This document shows positions 8,889 to 18,150 of a DNA stretch of 64,000 nt, piece after piece (the stretch's first letter is position 1; every line of letters starts with the position of its first letter). The translations under genes and the position numbers were made by a program. Under the pieces are notes generated by a model, which ran no database searches, was not told the DNA's origin, and worked only from the letters and a program-made list of their open reading frames with translations. Source of the stretch: an uncultured Dyadobacter sp. (lineage in GTDB: Bacteria; Bacteroidota; Bacteroidia; Cytophagales; Spirosomataceae); NCBI RefSeq assembly GCF_946482605.1, contig NZ_CAMLSE010000040.1, positions 10,666-74,665 of the forward strand. Reading direction: 5' to 3'.

Positions 8889-9434
8889 TTATGTTATTTT
8901 TTTCTTCACATAATCCCAAAGTACGATCCCCGCGGAGACGGAAACATTGAAGGAATGCTTGGTTCCGAACTGGGGGATTTCGAGGCAACCGTCCGACAAT
9001 TCAATCACTTCATTATCCACTCCCTCCACTTCATTTCCAAAGATAAATGCATGGGGAGCGTCCGCTATTGGGTCAAAATCCTGCAAGAGCACACTACCCT
9101 CCGCCTGCTCCACACACCAGACCTGATATCCGGCCAACTTCAGATTCCGTACGGCCTCGGCAGTGGTTGCACACTTCTCCCATTTGACAGACATTTCCGC
9201 ACCTAATGCACTCCGTGTGATTTCACGGTGCGGCGGCTGCTGCGTATATCCGCACAGTATCAACTTTTCCGCCCGGAATGCATCGGCGGTCCGGAAAAAC
9301 GATCCGATATTATTTAGGCTCCGGATATTGTCGAGTACGACTACGAACGGAAACTTATCCGACTCTCTGAATTCTTCGACCGTCAGACGGTCCATTTCAT
9401 CAACACTTAGCTTGCGCATGAACTTCTTATTCAA
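8889..9434 (-). CDS. SpoU/TrmH-family RNA 2'-O-methyltransferase
   Basis: SPOUT-class methyltransferase, 181 aa, without an extra N-terminal domain. Motif 1 is DNIRSLNNIGSFFRTAD (35-51, with the key N42 and R48), motif 2 IFGNEVEGV (131-139) and motif 3 IPQFGTKHSFNVSVSAG (153-169), which forms the trefoil knot that holds S-adenosylmethionine. It methylates a ribose in tRNA or rRNA; the exact nucleotide cannot be predicted. The start is either ATG 9434 or M6. The response-regulator terminator separates it from the upstream gene. Confidence 0.9.
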   Translation of the reverse strand: MNKKFMRKLSVDEMDRLTVEEFRESDKFPFVVVLDNIRSLNNIGSFFRTADAFRAEKLILCGYTQQPPHREITRSALGAEMSVKWEKCATTAEAVRNLKLAGYQVWCVEQAEGSVLLQDFDPIADAPHAFIFGNEVEGVDNEVIELSDGCLEIPQFGTKHSFNVSVSAGIVLWDYVKKKIT

Positions 9435-9447
9435 TGTATATCATAAA

Positions 9448-9480
9448 AAAAGGTTTCTGCACCTGGTACAGAAACCTTTT
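9448..9480 (-). terminator. Terminator of the response regulator gene
   Basis: A 12-bp perfect stem (9448-9459 with 9469-9480), with a T-run of seven on the minus strand. It lies 18 bases after the stop of the response regulator and just upstream of the methyltransferase start. Confidence 0.85.
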
Positions 9481-9497
9481 CATAGTGGTAAGCATGA

Positions 9498-10118
9498 TTA
9501 CTTAATCTTGGTGATCAGCTCAACAATGTTCTTCACACCCAGTTTTTCAAAAATACGGGCTTTGTAAGTACTAACTGTTGACAACTGCAAGTTCAGTTTT
9601 TCAGCGATTTTAGCAGTACCCAAACCTTCCTTCAAAAGATTCATCACGTCTGTCTCACGAGGGGACAGGCTCACGATCGGATCCGGAAGATACTCCTTCG
9701 GATTAATGAGGCGATTGATATTCATTTGCTGCATATCTTCGCTCATGTACTTCTTATTGTTCAGGACACTCATGACGGCAGTCTTAAACTCTTCCTCCGG
9801 CGCATCCTTGGACAGGTAACCGTCGGCACCGGCCTGAAGATACATCAGACCGTAGAGCTGTTCGTCATAGCTCGAAAACATCAATATCCTTACTCCGGGC
9901 GACTTGATACGGATCGTCTCTACCATTTTGGTGGTATTACCGCCGGGAATGTTGATATCCAGGATCAGGAGATCATAAGCTTTGGTCTCGAGTTCCTGAA
10001 GAATTTTATCAAAATCGTCAACGTCCGAAATCGTGGATTCCGGGATTAGTGATTTGAGGAGGTGCTTGGTACCGATTCTTACCACAGCGTGGTCTTCGGC
10101 AATAAGTATGTGTTTCAT
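9498..10118 (-). CDS. NarL/FixJ-type two-component response regulator
   Basis: A cytosolic transcription factor of 206 aa. The receiver domain (1-120) has acidic pocket residues E8 and D9, phosphorylated D54 (LILDINIPG), S82 and K104. The LuxR-type DNA-binding HTH occupies about 151-206 (LSPRETDVMNLLKEG, STVSTYKARIFEKLGV). No histidine kinase is adjacent, so it is an orphan here and its signal is unknown. It has its own promoter and terminator. Start ATG 10118 gives the normal MKHILIAEDH N-terminus. Confidence 0.95.
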   Translation of the reverse strand: MKHILIAEDHAVVRIGTKHLLKSLIPESTISDVDDFDKILQELETKAYDLLILDINIPGGNTTKMVETIRIKSPGVRILMFSSYDEQLYGLMYLQAGADGYLSKDAPEEEFKTAVMSVLNNKKYMSEDMQQMNINRLINPKEYLPDPIVSLSPRETDVMNLLKEGLGTAKIAEKLNLQLSTVSTYKARIFEKLGVKNIVELITKIK

Positions 10119-10158
10119 GAATGGGTTGGGTCCAATTGATGTAAAAATTTACTGGTGT

Positions 10159-10190
10159 CAAAACTAAACCAAACAATCAATTCCAGTCAA
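10159..10190 (-). promoter_or_regulatory. Promoter of the response regulator
   Basis: On the minus strand, TTG (10188-10190), a 21-base spacer and TAGTTTTG (10159-10166) match the Bacteroidota consensus. The predicted start near 10154 gives a 36-base leader. The remaining stretch to 10377 is AT-rich, with no gene seen. Confidence 0.68.
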
Positions 10191-10377
10191 TGATTGTCCT
10201 TTTTTGAATGCTCTGATTACCAACCAGTACAACTTTGTACATTCAATGTGGACTTATTTGATGAATTAACAAAAATAGTGATCCGCATTGTATTAAACAT
10301 AAAAAATATCAAATTAGTATACCAAATATTTATCAAATTCATTGTTTGGAGGCCATTTAACACACATCTTATAACAT

Positions 10378-11370
10378 TTGAACCCGAGCAGTACTAATTT
10401 TACCCACGCTCCGACCGATTCATGGCAGAATAGCGACACGATCGTGAAGGTATTTCCGGTAACGGATGCCCCTCTTCTCCCGACAGTTCCGTGGCTGTTT
10501 TTCTCTCCCGAACACCTGGCCACTCAAACACCTGATGTAATTTATTCATTTATTCTTACTTGTAAAGACTCCGGATCTGTTTTGGCGGCTTTTCATTGCT
10601 GTATGGGGCCCGATGGATGGGTTTCGCCTCCATGTGCCCCGTTTGGCGGCATTGCGCCTATCCAAAACTGCCGGGAATCCGATCTGACCTTCTTCCTCCA
10701 ATGCATTGGAAAATGGATATCGGAAAGGCATGGACGAAAAATCACGATCAAAACCGCTCCGTCCTGTTACGCTCCGGCAAACCACGACTTATGCCACCAC
10801 AGCTACCTTAGCGCTGGATTCTACCCCAATCATACCTATTCCAATCATTATATCCCCATAGTAGACCTGCCTTTTGAGCACTTTATTGAGCCTTCGGAGC
10901 GGCGCCGTTTATTTAAAGGAAGAAAAATGAAATTCAAAATTGAAAAAGAAATGGACCGGTTCCGCCCTGAACTCAGCTGTCTCTTGCTCCGATGTTACGC
11001 GGAACACGGCTATCCACTTTCGCTGCCACCGGAACGGCTCACAGCTCTCATCCATTCCTTTCCTAAACAACTGCTGATTTTCAGCAGCTGGGATGCCGGC
11101 ACCCCTATTGCCCTGCTCATTGCCATACAGGTCAGTGACGAGGTCTTGTACACGTTTCTTTCTACCTATCGGAAAGAATATAAAACTTTCAGCCCCGCGG
11201 TAGCACTCTTTGAGGCTGCATATGGCTATTGCCGGCAACAATCCATGCGCATTCTGGATCTTGGAGTTTCAATGGATCATCATGGGAATGAGAAGCCTTC
11301 TCTGATGCGGTTTAAGAAGAATATTGGTGGAATCGCTTGCGAGAAAATTATCTACGAAACCATTTTCTGA
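10378..11370 (+). CDS. GNAT/FemAB-like acyltransferase domain protein
   Basis: A 330-residue protein of the GNAT superfold, as far as can be judged. The central and C-terminal part has the pattern of FemAB/GNAT proteins (an RRLFKGRKMKFKIE helix near 180, then an Acyl-CoA-N-type region ending in LRFKK-like MRFKKNIGG). The N-terminal 100 residues look like a degenerate second GNAT unit. It is rich in Cys and His for its family. A stop codon lies two codons upstream of the TTG at 10378, so either this TTG or an internal GTG or ATG is the start. Plausible roles are acyl or aminoacyl transfer to a sugar or cell-wall precursor; substrate unknown. Confidence 0.65.
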   Translation: MNPSSTNFTHAPTDSWQNSDTIVKVFPVTDAPLLPTVPWLFFSPEHLATQTPDVIYSFILTCKDSGSVLAAFHCCMGPDGWVSPPCAPFGGIAPIQNCRESDLTFFLQCIGKWISERHGRKITIKTAPSCYAPANHDLCHHSYLSAGFYPNHTYSNHYIPIVDLPFEHFIEPSERRRLFKGRKMKFKIEKEMDRFRPELSCLLLRCYAEHGYPLSLPPERLTALIHSFPKQLLIFSSWDAGTPIALLIAIQVSDEVLYTFLSTYRKEYKTFSPAVALFEAAYGYCRQQSMRILDLGVSMDHHGNEKPSLMRFKKNIGGIACEKIIYETIF

Positions 11371-11468
11371 CTTTTGTAACCGCAAAAAACCACTCGTAAA
11401 TTTCCCGGTCTTCAAGAAATTACGGATCTTTCACCTTATAATCCACCAATAGTTACATCTGATATATC

Positions 11469-12755
11469 ATGCGTTTTTGCCGCGGGATCATTGTGTGTTT
11501 GGTAACCTTGCTGTGCTCCACCGGATATGGCCAGGTGCAGCTCGAACGTGGATTAATTGGTTGCTATCCCTTCTCCGGCAATGCAAAAGATTACAGCCCG
11601 ATGGCCAATGACGGAAGCGTTTCTGGGGCCCGATTAGCCGATGACCGCTTTGGCAATCCCAATTCGGCCTATGCGTTCGACGGTCTGGACGATGTCATTG
11701 AGATAAGCCCGGATGGCTTGCAACTCAACAGCTTCACCTACTCCATATGGGTGAACCCCAACGAAGTACCAGCCCGCGGTGCGGCGTTTTTCCTGTTTTC
11801 GGTCGGAAGTAATTATGGGGATCAGCAGATTATTTTCGCGGATCATTACGCCAATGAGCGTCATACCGGATTTTCACATGGCTCTTACCTCGGTGTGGCC
11901 AATAACATCCTCTGTTCCGGCCCGTCGGTAGAACCCACCGGTCAATGGTATCATCTTGTTCTGGTTAAGGACGACAATAACTACTACTTTTATGTCAATA
12001 ACAGGATGATCTGCTCCAACGGCACAAACGGTCAGAAAGCCTTTTATGGCACCAGCACCATCCGTGCAACCATCGGGGCCCGCAACAACTACGGACAAGC
12101 TTCAAATGCACGGATTGACGACATACATCTCTATAACCGCCCCTTAAATGAAGATGAAATCGACGCGTTGTATAAAGGCGGAAGTATACCGTCCGCTCCG
12201 GTAACCGGCCAGATCGTCGCCGATAAGAATCAAATTTGCGGTGGAGAAACGGTATTACTGAAGGTGGTATCGGATAGAGCCGGTTCGACTTTCAAATGGA
12301 TGGTTAATGAGGCGGAACAACTGGAATCCTCATCGGAACTCTCGCTCCGGACCGACGACAAAGGTTCCGACTATCAAATGAAGGTCAAAGTCGATGTTGA
12401 TTTCGACCGGTCCTGTTTCACTCAACCGGATCCGTTTGAAGTGAATAAAATTTTCGATGTCAAAAACTGCGCCAACCCTCCCGAAGAAATATCGAGGCTG
12501 CTGGTCCCCGATGCATTCACGCCAAACCGCGATGGTAAGAATGACGTCTGGAAAATACTCAACGCCGAAAAAGTCGACGAACTAAGCATTATAATCTTCA
12601 ACCGATGGGGAGAAGTGATTTACCAATCCAAAGAATCCACTCAGGCCTGGGATGGAACCTACAAGGGCAAACTGGTAGCCTCCGGCAGTTACGCATTCAA
12701 GATTCTTTCCGGAAAGAAACTGATCAGAAAAGGAAGCCTTATGGTCATATACTAG
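11469..12755 (+). CDS. LamG-domain protein with T9SS type-B sorting domain
   Basis: Secreted surface or extracellular protein. A signal peptide (1-21, ending GYGQ) is followed by a LamG/concanavalin-like jelly roll (about 45-220, with DGLDDVIEI and RIDDIHLYNRPL), an Ig-like segment (about 235-330), and a C-terminal gliding-motility/CHU-type tail (about 342-428: VPDAFTPNRDGKNDVW, NRWGEVIYQS, WDGTYKG). That tail is the type-B sorting signal for the type IX secretion system, so export across the outer membrane is expected. LamG domains usually bind glycans or form adhesive surfaces. It ends 11 bases before the convergent methyltransferase gene. Confidence 0.92.
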   Translation: MRFCRGIIVCLVTLLCSTGYGQVQLERGLIGCYPFSGNAKDYSPMANDGSVSGARLADDRFGNPNSAYAFDGLDDVIEISPDGLQLNSFTYSIWVNPNEVPARGAAFFLFSVGSNYGDQQIIFADHYANERHTGFSHGSYLGVANNILCSGPSVEPTGQWYHLVLVKDDNNYYFYVNNRMICSNGTNGQKAFYGTSTIRATIGARNNYGQASNARIDDIHLYNRPLNEDEIDALYKGGSIPSAPVTGQIVADKNQICGGETVLLKVVSDRAGSTFKWMVNEAEQLESSSELSLRTDDKGSDYQMKVKVDVDFDRSCFTQPDPFEVNKIFDVKNCANPPEEISRLLVPDAFTPNRDGKNDVWKILNAEKVDELSIIIFNRWGEVIYQSKESTQAWDGTYKGKLVASGSYAFKILSGKKLIRKGSLMVIY

Positions 12756-12766
12756 ACCGCCTGCAT

Positions 12767-13411
12767 TCAAATACCGAGGCAATTGCCGTCCCGGTAAAAG
12801 ACGCTGGAGCAAAATTCGTAGCCTACGATGGGTCCCATACCGCGGAAGTCCAAACGTCGAAAACCTTGCGCCTCCATCAAGTCTTTTGCATCCTGATACC
12901 AATATCTTTCAGAATTATCCAGTATGAGCACTCCTTCAGGTTTCAGAAAATTCTTCGCAAAGCTTACACATTTAACACGCTGCCGTCCGTCCACGACAAT
13001 CACATCGAATTTCGCACCAACCTCGCCTACGGCTTGCACATATGACTTACCCAGCTCCCGCTCCATTAATTTCACGTTTCCAGGAAGCTGAGGCGCGATA
13101 ATCTTGATCCATTCGTGATCGTGCTCCACCGCATCGATCGAATGTACTTTCTTGCTGTACCACCTGGTCGAATTTCCGGAACCGTACTCGAATACACGAA
13201 AGTCCGCACGCAGCCTGGGTTCGAGAAAAAACATAAACGAATAGGTATACCACGGAATCGGGTTGCCCGCCGCGTCAACGGACATCCGCTGGGAGAAACT
13301 CTGGAACCAGCCGTACTGCTTCAAAGCGCTATCGATATAGAGCTGAATACTTCCGCCAAGTCCTACTGCATTGAGCAGGGCCCAGCTTTGTCTTTTCACG
13401 AATTGAATCAT
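12767..13411 (-). CDS. SAM-dependent methyltransferase
   Basis: A class I methyltransferase of 214 aa. The SAM-binding loop is EYGSGNS (75-81), with the acidic residue VEHD (95-98) and a later VVDG (139-142). The family resembles FkbM-neighbourhood and glycan-associated methyltransferases. The hydrophobic N-terminus (SWALLNAVGLGG) might associate with the membrane. It starts the polysaccharide region. Substrate unknown, probably a sugar hydroxyl or carboxyl. Confidence 0.8.
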   Translation of the reverse strand: MIQFVKRQSWALLNAVGLGGSIQLYIDSALKQYGWFQSFSQRMSVDAAGNPIPWYTYSFMFFLEPRLRADFRVFEYGSGNSTRWYSKKVHSIDAVEHDHEWIKIIAPQLPGNVKLMERELGKSYVQAVGEVGAKFDVIVVDGRQRVKCVSFAKNFLKPEGVLILDNSERYWYQDAKDLMEAQGFRRLDFRGMGPIVGYEFCSSVFYRDGNCLGI

Positions 13412-13557
13412 CTTTCATACTAACAACCCAAACCATGCTTTGTCACGACAACGTACAAAGGGCCGGGCTGCGGAACGTTTTTGCTTACAGTGGGCAAATA
13501 TACTACATTAGCAGCCACAATGTTTTCCAGCGCGGTATCAAAACCTCCGACAGCCTA

Positions 13558-14442
13558 ATGAAGTTAAAGACGATCAAGACGATTTTAAGCCACCCACTCA
13601 ACCAGCAAAAAAAAATCAAAGCATTGATAACCTTCTTCAAAAGAGGGGTGATCATTCGCTTGCACGATCACCCCATCGTGTATCCATTCGTGGAGAATAC
13701 TTCGCTGGTTGTTGAAAAAGGCATGTCGAGCGCCGAACTTCAGATCTACACCGGACTCTACGACCTGCATGAGATGTTTTTCCTGATGCATTACCTGCGT
13801 CCGGGGGATACTTTTGTCGACGTTGGAGCGAATGTGGGTGTATATACTGTTCTGGCCGCCGGGGTAGCCGGTTCCAATGCCATTGCGTTCGAGCCGATCC
13901 CGTCGACATTTTCGAAGCTGAAACGCAACATTGCCTATAACGAATTGACCGACAGGGTTGACTTACGCAACATGGGCGTTGGCGACAAAGAAGAAATGCT
14001 GGTCTTTTCCAACAATCTCGACGCTACGAACCACGTGATCAGCGATGGCCAGGGCCACGGCGGTGCCACCACAAAAGTCCCCGTAAACTCCCTGGATCAG
14101 CTGCTTGCCGACAAAACAGCCAACTTCCTGAAAATAGATGTGGAAGGATTTGAAGCCAATGTCATCAATGGCGCTCCCGAAATTCTCAGCAGACCTGAAT
14201 TAAGGGTGATCGTCATGGAAACAAACGGTCTTTCCGATCAATACGAGTTTGGGCAAAACTATCTCCATAACAAACTCCTCGCATTAGGGTTCATACCGCA
14301 CAGCTACGACCCCTTCCAAAGAAACCTTCAGGTATTGAAAACCACGAATCCGCAGAATACCATCTATCTCAGGGATTTGGACTTCGTCCGGAACCGCATT
14401 CAGACTGGCAAAAAAATCCGTTTCCGCGATATGCTGGTCTAG
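13558..14442 (+). CDS. FkbM-family methyltransferase
   Basis: A SAM-dependent O-methyltransferase of the FkbM family, typical of glycan and lipid modification clusters. Motif I is FVDVGANVGVYTV, followed by FEPIPSTFSKLKRNI and FLKIDVEGFEANVI. The frame is open upstream to ATG 13435, but the first 41 residues are not FkbM-like. ATG 13558 gives MKLKTIKTIL, a typical basic N-terminus, and 294 aa. It is divergent from the SAM methyltransferase gene and convergent with the flippase gene. Confidence 0.87.
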   Translation: MKLKTIKTILSHPLNQQKKIKALITFFKRGVIIRLHDHPIVYPFVENTSLVVEKGMSSAELQIYTGLYDLHEMFFLMHYLRPGDTFVDVGANVGVYTVLAAGVAGSNAIAFEPIPSTFSKLKRNIAYNELTDRVDLRNMGVGDKEEMLVFSNNLDATNHVISDGQGHGGATTKVPVNSLDQLLADKTANFLKIDVEGFEANVINGAPEILSRPELRVIVMETNGLSDQYEFGQNYLHNKLLALGFIPHSYDPFQRNLQVLKTTNPQNTIYLRDLDFVRNRIQTGKKIRFRDMLV

Positions 14443-14489
14443 CGTTGTGTTCAACTTCCACGACGCAATCCTCTCCGCTCCCGTGTACT

Positions 14490-15986
14490 CTACAGGAACC
14501 GGCTCTTTGCATTATTGAAGATCCCCTGTATTTCCTCCGACAATCTCAGTTTCAGGACGAGTAATGCGAAAGCAATGCATATCAACGTGGATCGAAGTAC
14601 CACCGCAACCATGGCCGACCATTTGGAGAGCACATATTCGGGTTCCAGGTAGGTTGCCAGATACAGCACGGTCAAAATCAGGATGATCTTCAACGTGCCC
14701 AGGGAGAAAGGTTGAACCTCAAACTTACGCCAGACAAACAGCAGCCTGGAAAGTGAGTAGACGAAGGTGGTAATCATCGTAGCTACCGCCGCACCTTCGA
14801 ATCCGTAGGCGGGTATAAGCAATACGTTCAAAACGAAGCCCAAAATGGCCGAACCGGTTATGAAATAAGTGGCAAACTTGAAAAATCTGGAATAAAGGAT
14901 AATCTCGGTATTGAGTCCGGTAGCAGTATCGAACACCTTGGCCATTGCGAGAAAAAGCACCACCAATTTCCCCTCCCTGTAGGTTTCGCCTTTCGGGATC
15001 AGAAAAAAGATCTCGTCGATACTGCTCCATATGAGCAAAAAAACCAATCCCCCGGCAATCAGTTGGTTCAATGCAGATTTGGTATTGATCTGGCGGATAT
15101 GGTCATGATCTCCTTTACCTAGCGAAGTCGCCAACAAGGGTATCGAAATCTGCGCAATCGCCTTTTTAGGGATTTCGATAACGCCTGCTATATAAGCTGC
15201 GATAATGAATATCCCCGTCTGGATAAGCCCGCGCTCACCGGCAAGCATAGAGCGGTCGATGAATAACATCAGGTTGACTCCGATTCCGCCGAGCAATGTA
15301 AAGCTGCCATAGGCCAACATACTGCGCAACAGCCCTTTCGTCAGAATTTTCGAATTGGGTTTCCGCCAATACCACTTCCCCAGATGCTTGATATAGGTCA
15401 CCAAAGAAACGACACCCAGCCCATAGGAAGCGATCACCAGGTAAAGCATCAGATCAAAACTTATCCAGCCAAATCCAAAAATGAGAATCAGAAGCATGTT
15501 TGCCAGTCTCAAAAAGACCTCCCGGATGAAATTCGGAACGGCGATTCTGGAATTGTTTCGGCAATACGCCTCCAACACCGACATGTACAGCCAGAAAAGT
15601 GTCAGCGGTATTACCAGCACATGGTATTTGAGCAATAGAGGTGAATTCGTCGAGTAGTATTCCTGAATCCAGTCTGAACACAACAAGTACAGCATCGCAA
15701 AAAGGAGACCACCGACAAATGGGAGCGTCAAAAGGAACTGCAGAATTCCATTGTGCCCCTGCTCGTCATCCCTGAATTTGCTAAAGAATTTATCTGCAAT
15801 GAATGGGGTTCCCAAATGCGCAAAAGCGGCAAAGAGCAAGCTATTTTCAAAAAGGAGCCGGGTCAGCGCTAGTTGTTCCACCGATAAAAATTTGGTAGAC
15901 ACATACATTTGATTGATAATCCCTATTCCTACTCCAATATAGGAGCCTAACCCTGCCTTTAAGCTTTGTCGAACTATAATTCCCAC
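14490..15986 (-). CDS. Wzx-like polysaccharide flippase (MOP superfamily)
   Basis: Integral inner-membrane protein, 498 aa, with about 12-14 hydrophobic helices spread over the whole length. The N-terminal pattern VRQSLKAGLGSYIGVGIGIINQMYVS matches the polysaccharide biosynthesis family that flips undecaprenyl-linked oligosaccharides to the periplasm. Charged residues inside helices and a C-terminal pair of helices fit Wzx. It starts 6 bases after the wecB stop, so the two genes share one transcript. No Wzy polymerase was recognised nearby. Confidence 0.87.
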   Translation of the reverse strand: MGIIVRQSLKAGLGSYIGVGIGIINQMYVSTKFLSVEQLALTRLLFENSLLFAAFAHLGTPFIADKFFSKFRDDEQGHNGILQFLLTLPFVGGLLFAMLYLLCSDWIQEYYSTNSPLLLKYHVLVIPLTLFWLYMSVLEAYCRNNSRIAVPNFIREVFLRLANMLLILIFGFGWISFDLMLYLVIASYGLGVVSLVTYIKHLGKWYWRKPNSKILTKGLLRSMLAYGSFTLLGGIGVNLMLFIDRSMLAGERGLIQTGIFIIAAYIAGVIEIPKKAIAQISIPLLATSLGKGDHDHIRQINTKSALNQLIAGGLVFLLIWSSIDEIFFLIPKGETYREGKLVVLFLAMAKVFDTATGLNTEIILYSRFFKFATYFITGSAILGFVLNVLLIPAYGFEGAAVATMITTFVYSLSRLLFVWRKFEVQPFSLGTLKIILILTVLYLATYLEPEYVLSKWSAMVAVVLRSTLICIAFALLVLKLRLSEEIQGIFNNAKSRFL

Positions 15987-15992
15987 TATTGT

Positions 15993-17093
15993 CTACTTTA
16001 CGTACTTCTTCTTAATTACTTGCACTATCCGATCGGATGCCTGGCCATCCCACAATGCGGGTAACGACGATGTTCGCTTGTTGTTTTCTATAATGTCTTT
16101 TACAACAGGCAGTACAAGTTCGGCAGCCATCCCTCCGACAAGATAGTTCGTCCCCTCCTTCACGGTAACCGGGCGTTCGGTGGTTGTCCTCAACGTGACG
16201 CAGGGCACTTTCAGGAAAGTTGTTTCTTCCTGAACACCCCCGGAGTCGGTGATCACCAGCAGCGCATTCTCCATCAGGTTGATAAACTCGAGATATCCCT
16301 GCGGCGGCAGTAAAATCAATCCCTCAATTTTTTCAAGGCTTTCCCACATCTCATGCCGTATCAGGTTTGATTTTGTTCTGGGATGAACAGGGAAAACGAC
16401 TGTTCTGACTTCACATATCGCCTTTATCAAATCTATTAAGCCCGTCAATTCTTCGAAAGAGTCGACATTTGAAGGCCTGTGCATCGTGAGCACCATGTAA
16501 TCTCTGCTTGCCAGGCCTAACTGCGCAAATACAGTCAGGCGCGATGCCTTTCCCCTGAACTGCACAAGCGAATCAATCATTACATTGCCGACAAAATGGA
16601 TTTTGTCCCGCGCGATGTTCTCGCTTTCCAGATTGCTCATTGCGGATGCTTCCGACACAAAAAGCTCGTCGGCAATATGATCTATCAGAATCCGGTTTAC
16701 TTCCTCCGGCATACTTTTGTCGCCACTCCGCAGTCCTGCCTCGACGTGGACCAGTCCTACGCCTTCCTTGGACGCTACCAGGGCACAAGCCAGACTGGAA
16801 TTCACATCGCCCACCACCATGATCATATCGGGCAGTTCGCCCCGGACGACCTTTTCGAAGGCTAGCATAATCCTGGCTGTCTGTGTCGTATGCGACCCTC
16901 CGTGGACACCCAGGAAAAATGCCGGCTCAGGAAGTTCGAGCTGTTCAACAAAGATCTTAAACATGGCATCGTCATGATGCTGACCCGTATGAACCAGCAT
17001 AACCGAAAATTCCGGGCACTTTACCAGGGCTCGATATAGGGCGGCCACCTTAATAAAATTAGGTCGGGCACCCATCACACACATTATTTTCAA
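15993..17093 (-). CDS. wecB: UDP-N-acetylglucosamine 2-epimerase (non-hydrolysing)
   Basis: Converts UDP-GlcNAc to UDP-ManNAc in the cytosol. It has 366 aa, the family length. The typical motifs are GARPNFIK (8-15), HTGQHHD (36-42), VGDVNSSLA, HVEAGLRSGD-MPEE-NR and the UDP-binding ITDSGGVQEE. A hydrolysing (NeuC-type) variant is less likely. It supplies ManNAc for the flippase operon, and the TviB-like dehydrogenase 2 kb away could use the same nucleotide-sugar pool. Confidence 0.95.
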   Translation of the reverse strand: MKIMCVMGARPNFIKVAALYRALVKCPEFSVMLVHTGQHHDDAMFKIFVEQLELPEPAFFLGVHGGSHTTQTARIMLAFEKVVRGELPDMIMVVGDVNSSLACALVASKEGVGLVHVEAGLRSGDKSMPEEVNRILIDHIADELFVSEASAMSNLESENIARDKIHFVGNVMIDSLVQFRGKASRLTVFAQLGLASRDYMVLTMHRPSNVDSFEELTGLIDLIKAICEVRTVVFPVHPRTKSNLIRHEMWESLEKIEGLILLPPQGYLEFINLMENALLVITDSGGVQEETTFLKVPCVTLRTTTERPVTVKEGTNYLVGGMAAELVLPVVKDIIENNKRTSSLPALWDGQASDRIVQVIKKKYVK

Positions 17094-17116
17094 TGATTTA
17101 GGCGGTGTTAGGCGCG

Positions 17117-17124
17117 CAAAGTTA
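17117..17124 (-). promoter_or_regulatory. -7 box of the wecB-flippase operon
   Basis: TAACTTTG on the minus strand is a perfect TAnnTTTG element 24 bases before the wecB ATG. The -33 part is weak: the nearest TTG is only 15 bases away. The predicted leader is about 19 bases. Confidence 0.45.
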
Positions 17125-17181
17125 GCACAGTTTTAACTCCAAAATCCTCTACACGGACTTTTTACACCCTTCGCGATTTTA

Positions 17182-17213
17182 TTGTGAATTAGAAACGATT
17201 AAACCTACTTTTG
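17182..17213 (+). promoter_or_regulatory. Promoter of the glycosyltransferase-FkbM pair
   Basis: TTG (17182-17184), a 21-base spacer and TACTTTTG (17206-17213) match the Bacteroidota consensus. The predicted start near 17218 leaves a leader of about 27 bases. Confidence 0.65.
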
Positions 17214-17244
17214 CCCTGAGAAATATCAGACACCCATAAAGCAG

Positions 17245-18144
17245 ATGCCCTTCCTTGCCCCTATCGTCCTCTTTTGCTACAATCGTCCGCAGCATTTGCA
17301 GCAAACGATAGAAAGCCTGCAAAAGAATGCGCTGGCAGCGGAAAGTCAGCTGTACATATACTCCGATGGCCCTAAAAACGAACGTGATGCACCATTGGTG
17401 AGCAAAGTTCGTCAGTACATTTCAGGAGTAAAAGGTTTCAGGAATGTGCAGATCATAGCGTCGGAACGGAATAAAGGCCTGGCCACTTCCGTGATTGAGG
17501 GCGTGACGGACGTGCTCAGCGGCCATCCAAGCGTGATCGTGCTGGAAGACGACATGCTTTGCACTACCGACTTCCTTTCTTTCATGAACCGCGCGCTGGA
17601 AACCTATGCGCATCGCGACGATATTTTTTCGGTAACGGGGTATACGCCTCCCGCTAATTATCCGGCAGATTACAATAATGACCTTTTTCTGGCACCCCGG
17701 GCGAGTTCCTGGGGCTGGGGGACCTGGACACACAAATGGAAACAGGCCGATTGGGAAGTGGGGAGTTTCGGGCTAATGCAAGCGGATTCGTCAAAAAGGA
17801 AACGCTTTAACCAAGGCGGCGACGACCTCTGGCCCATGCTGGCCAAGCAGCAAAAGGGAGTCATCGACTCCTGGGCGATTCGCTGGACCTACTCCCAGTT
17901 TCAGAACAATGCCTACGGGCTGTATCCCATCCACTCCAAGATCAAAAACATCGGTACCGACGGCAGTGGCACTAACTTTACTTTTAAATCGGGCAGCTAT
18001 GGACACGAAATGGCGGAGGGTAAAGTCGTCATGGATCCGGCGCTGGCCCCCGATGATAAAATGATCGGGGCTTTTAACCGTTATTACCGATTATCATTTC
18101 TTTTAAAAATCAAAAACTGGGTCAAATACAGGATCTGGTCCTGA
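17245..18144 (+). CDS. Glycosyltransferase (GT-A fold, GNT-I-like)
   Basis: A 299-residue GT-A enzyme. The N-terminal PIVLFCYNRPQHLQQTI is followed by YIYSDGPKNERD, the metal site VLEDDMLCTTDF (EDDM near residue 98), and a Trp-rich acceptor region (SSWGWGTWTHKWKQADWE). This pattern matches glycosyltransferases of the GNT-I/GlcNAc-transferase-like group used in capsule and O-antigen clusters. There is no membrane segment, so it works at the inner face of the cytoplasmic membrane. It is followed after 6 bases by a FkbM gene in the same unit. Confidence 0.85.
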   Translation: MPFLAPIVLFCYNRPQHLQQTIESLQKNALAAESQLYIYSDGPKNERDAPLVSKVRQYISGVKGFRNVQIIASERNKGLATSVIEGVTDVLSGHPSVIVLEDDMLCTTDFLSFMNRALETYAHRDDIFSVTGYTPPANYPADYNNDLFLAPRASSWGWGTWTHKWKQADWEVGSFGLMQADSSKRKRFNQGGDDLWPMLAKQQKGVIDSWAIRWTYSQFQNNAYGLYPIHSKIKNIGTDGSGTNFTFKSGSYGHEMAEGKVVMDPALAPDDKMIGAFNRYYRLSFLLKIKNWVKYRIWS

Positions 18145-18150
18145 CTGAAT

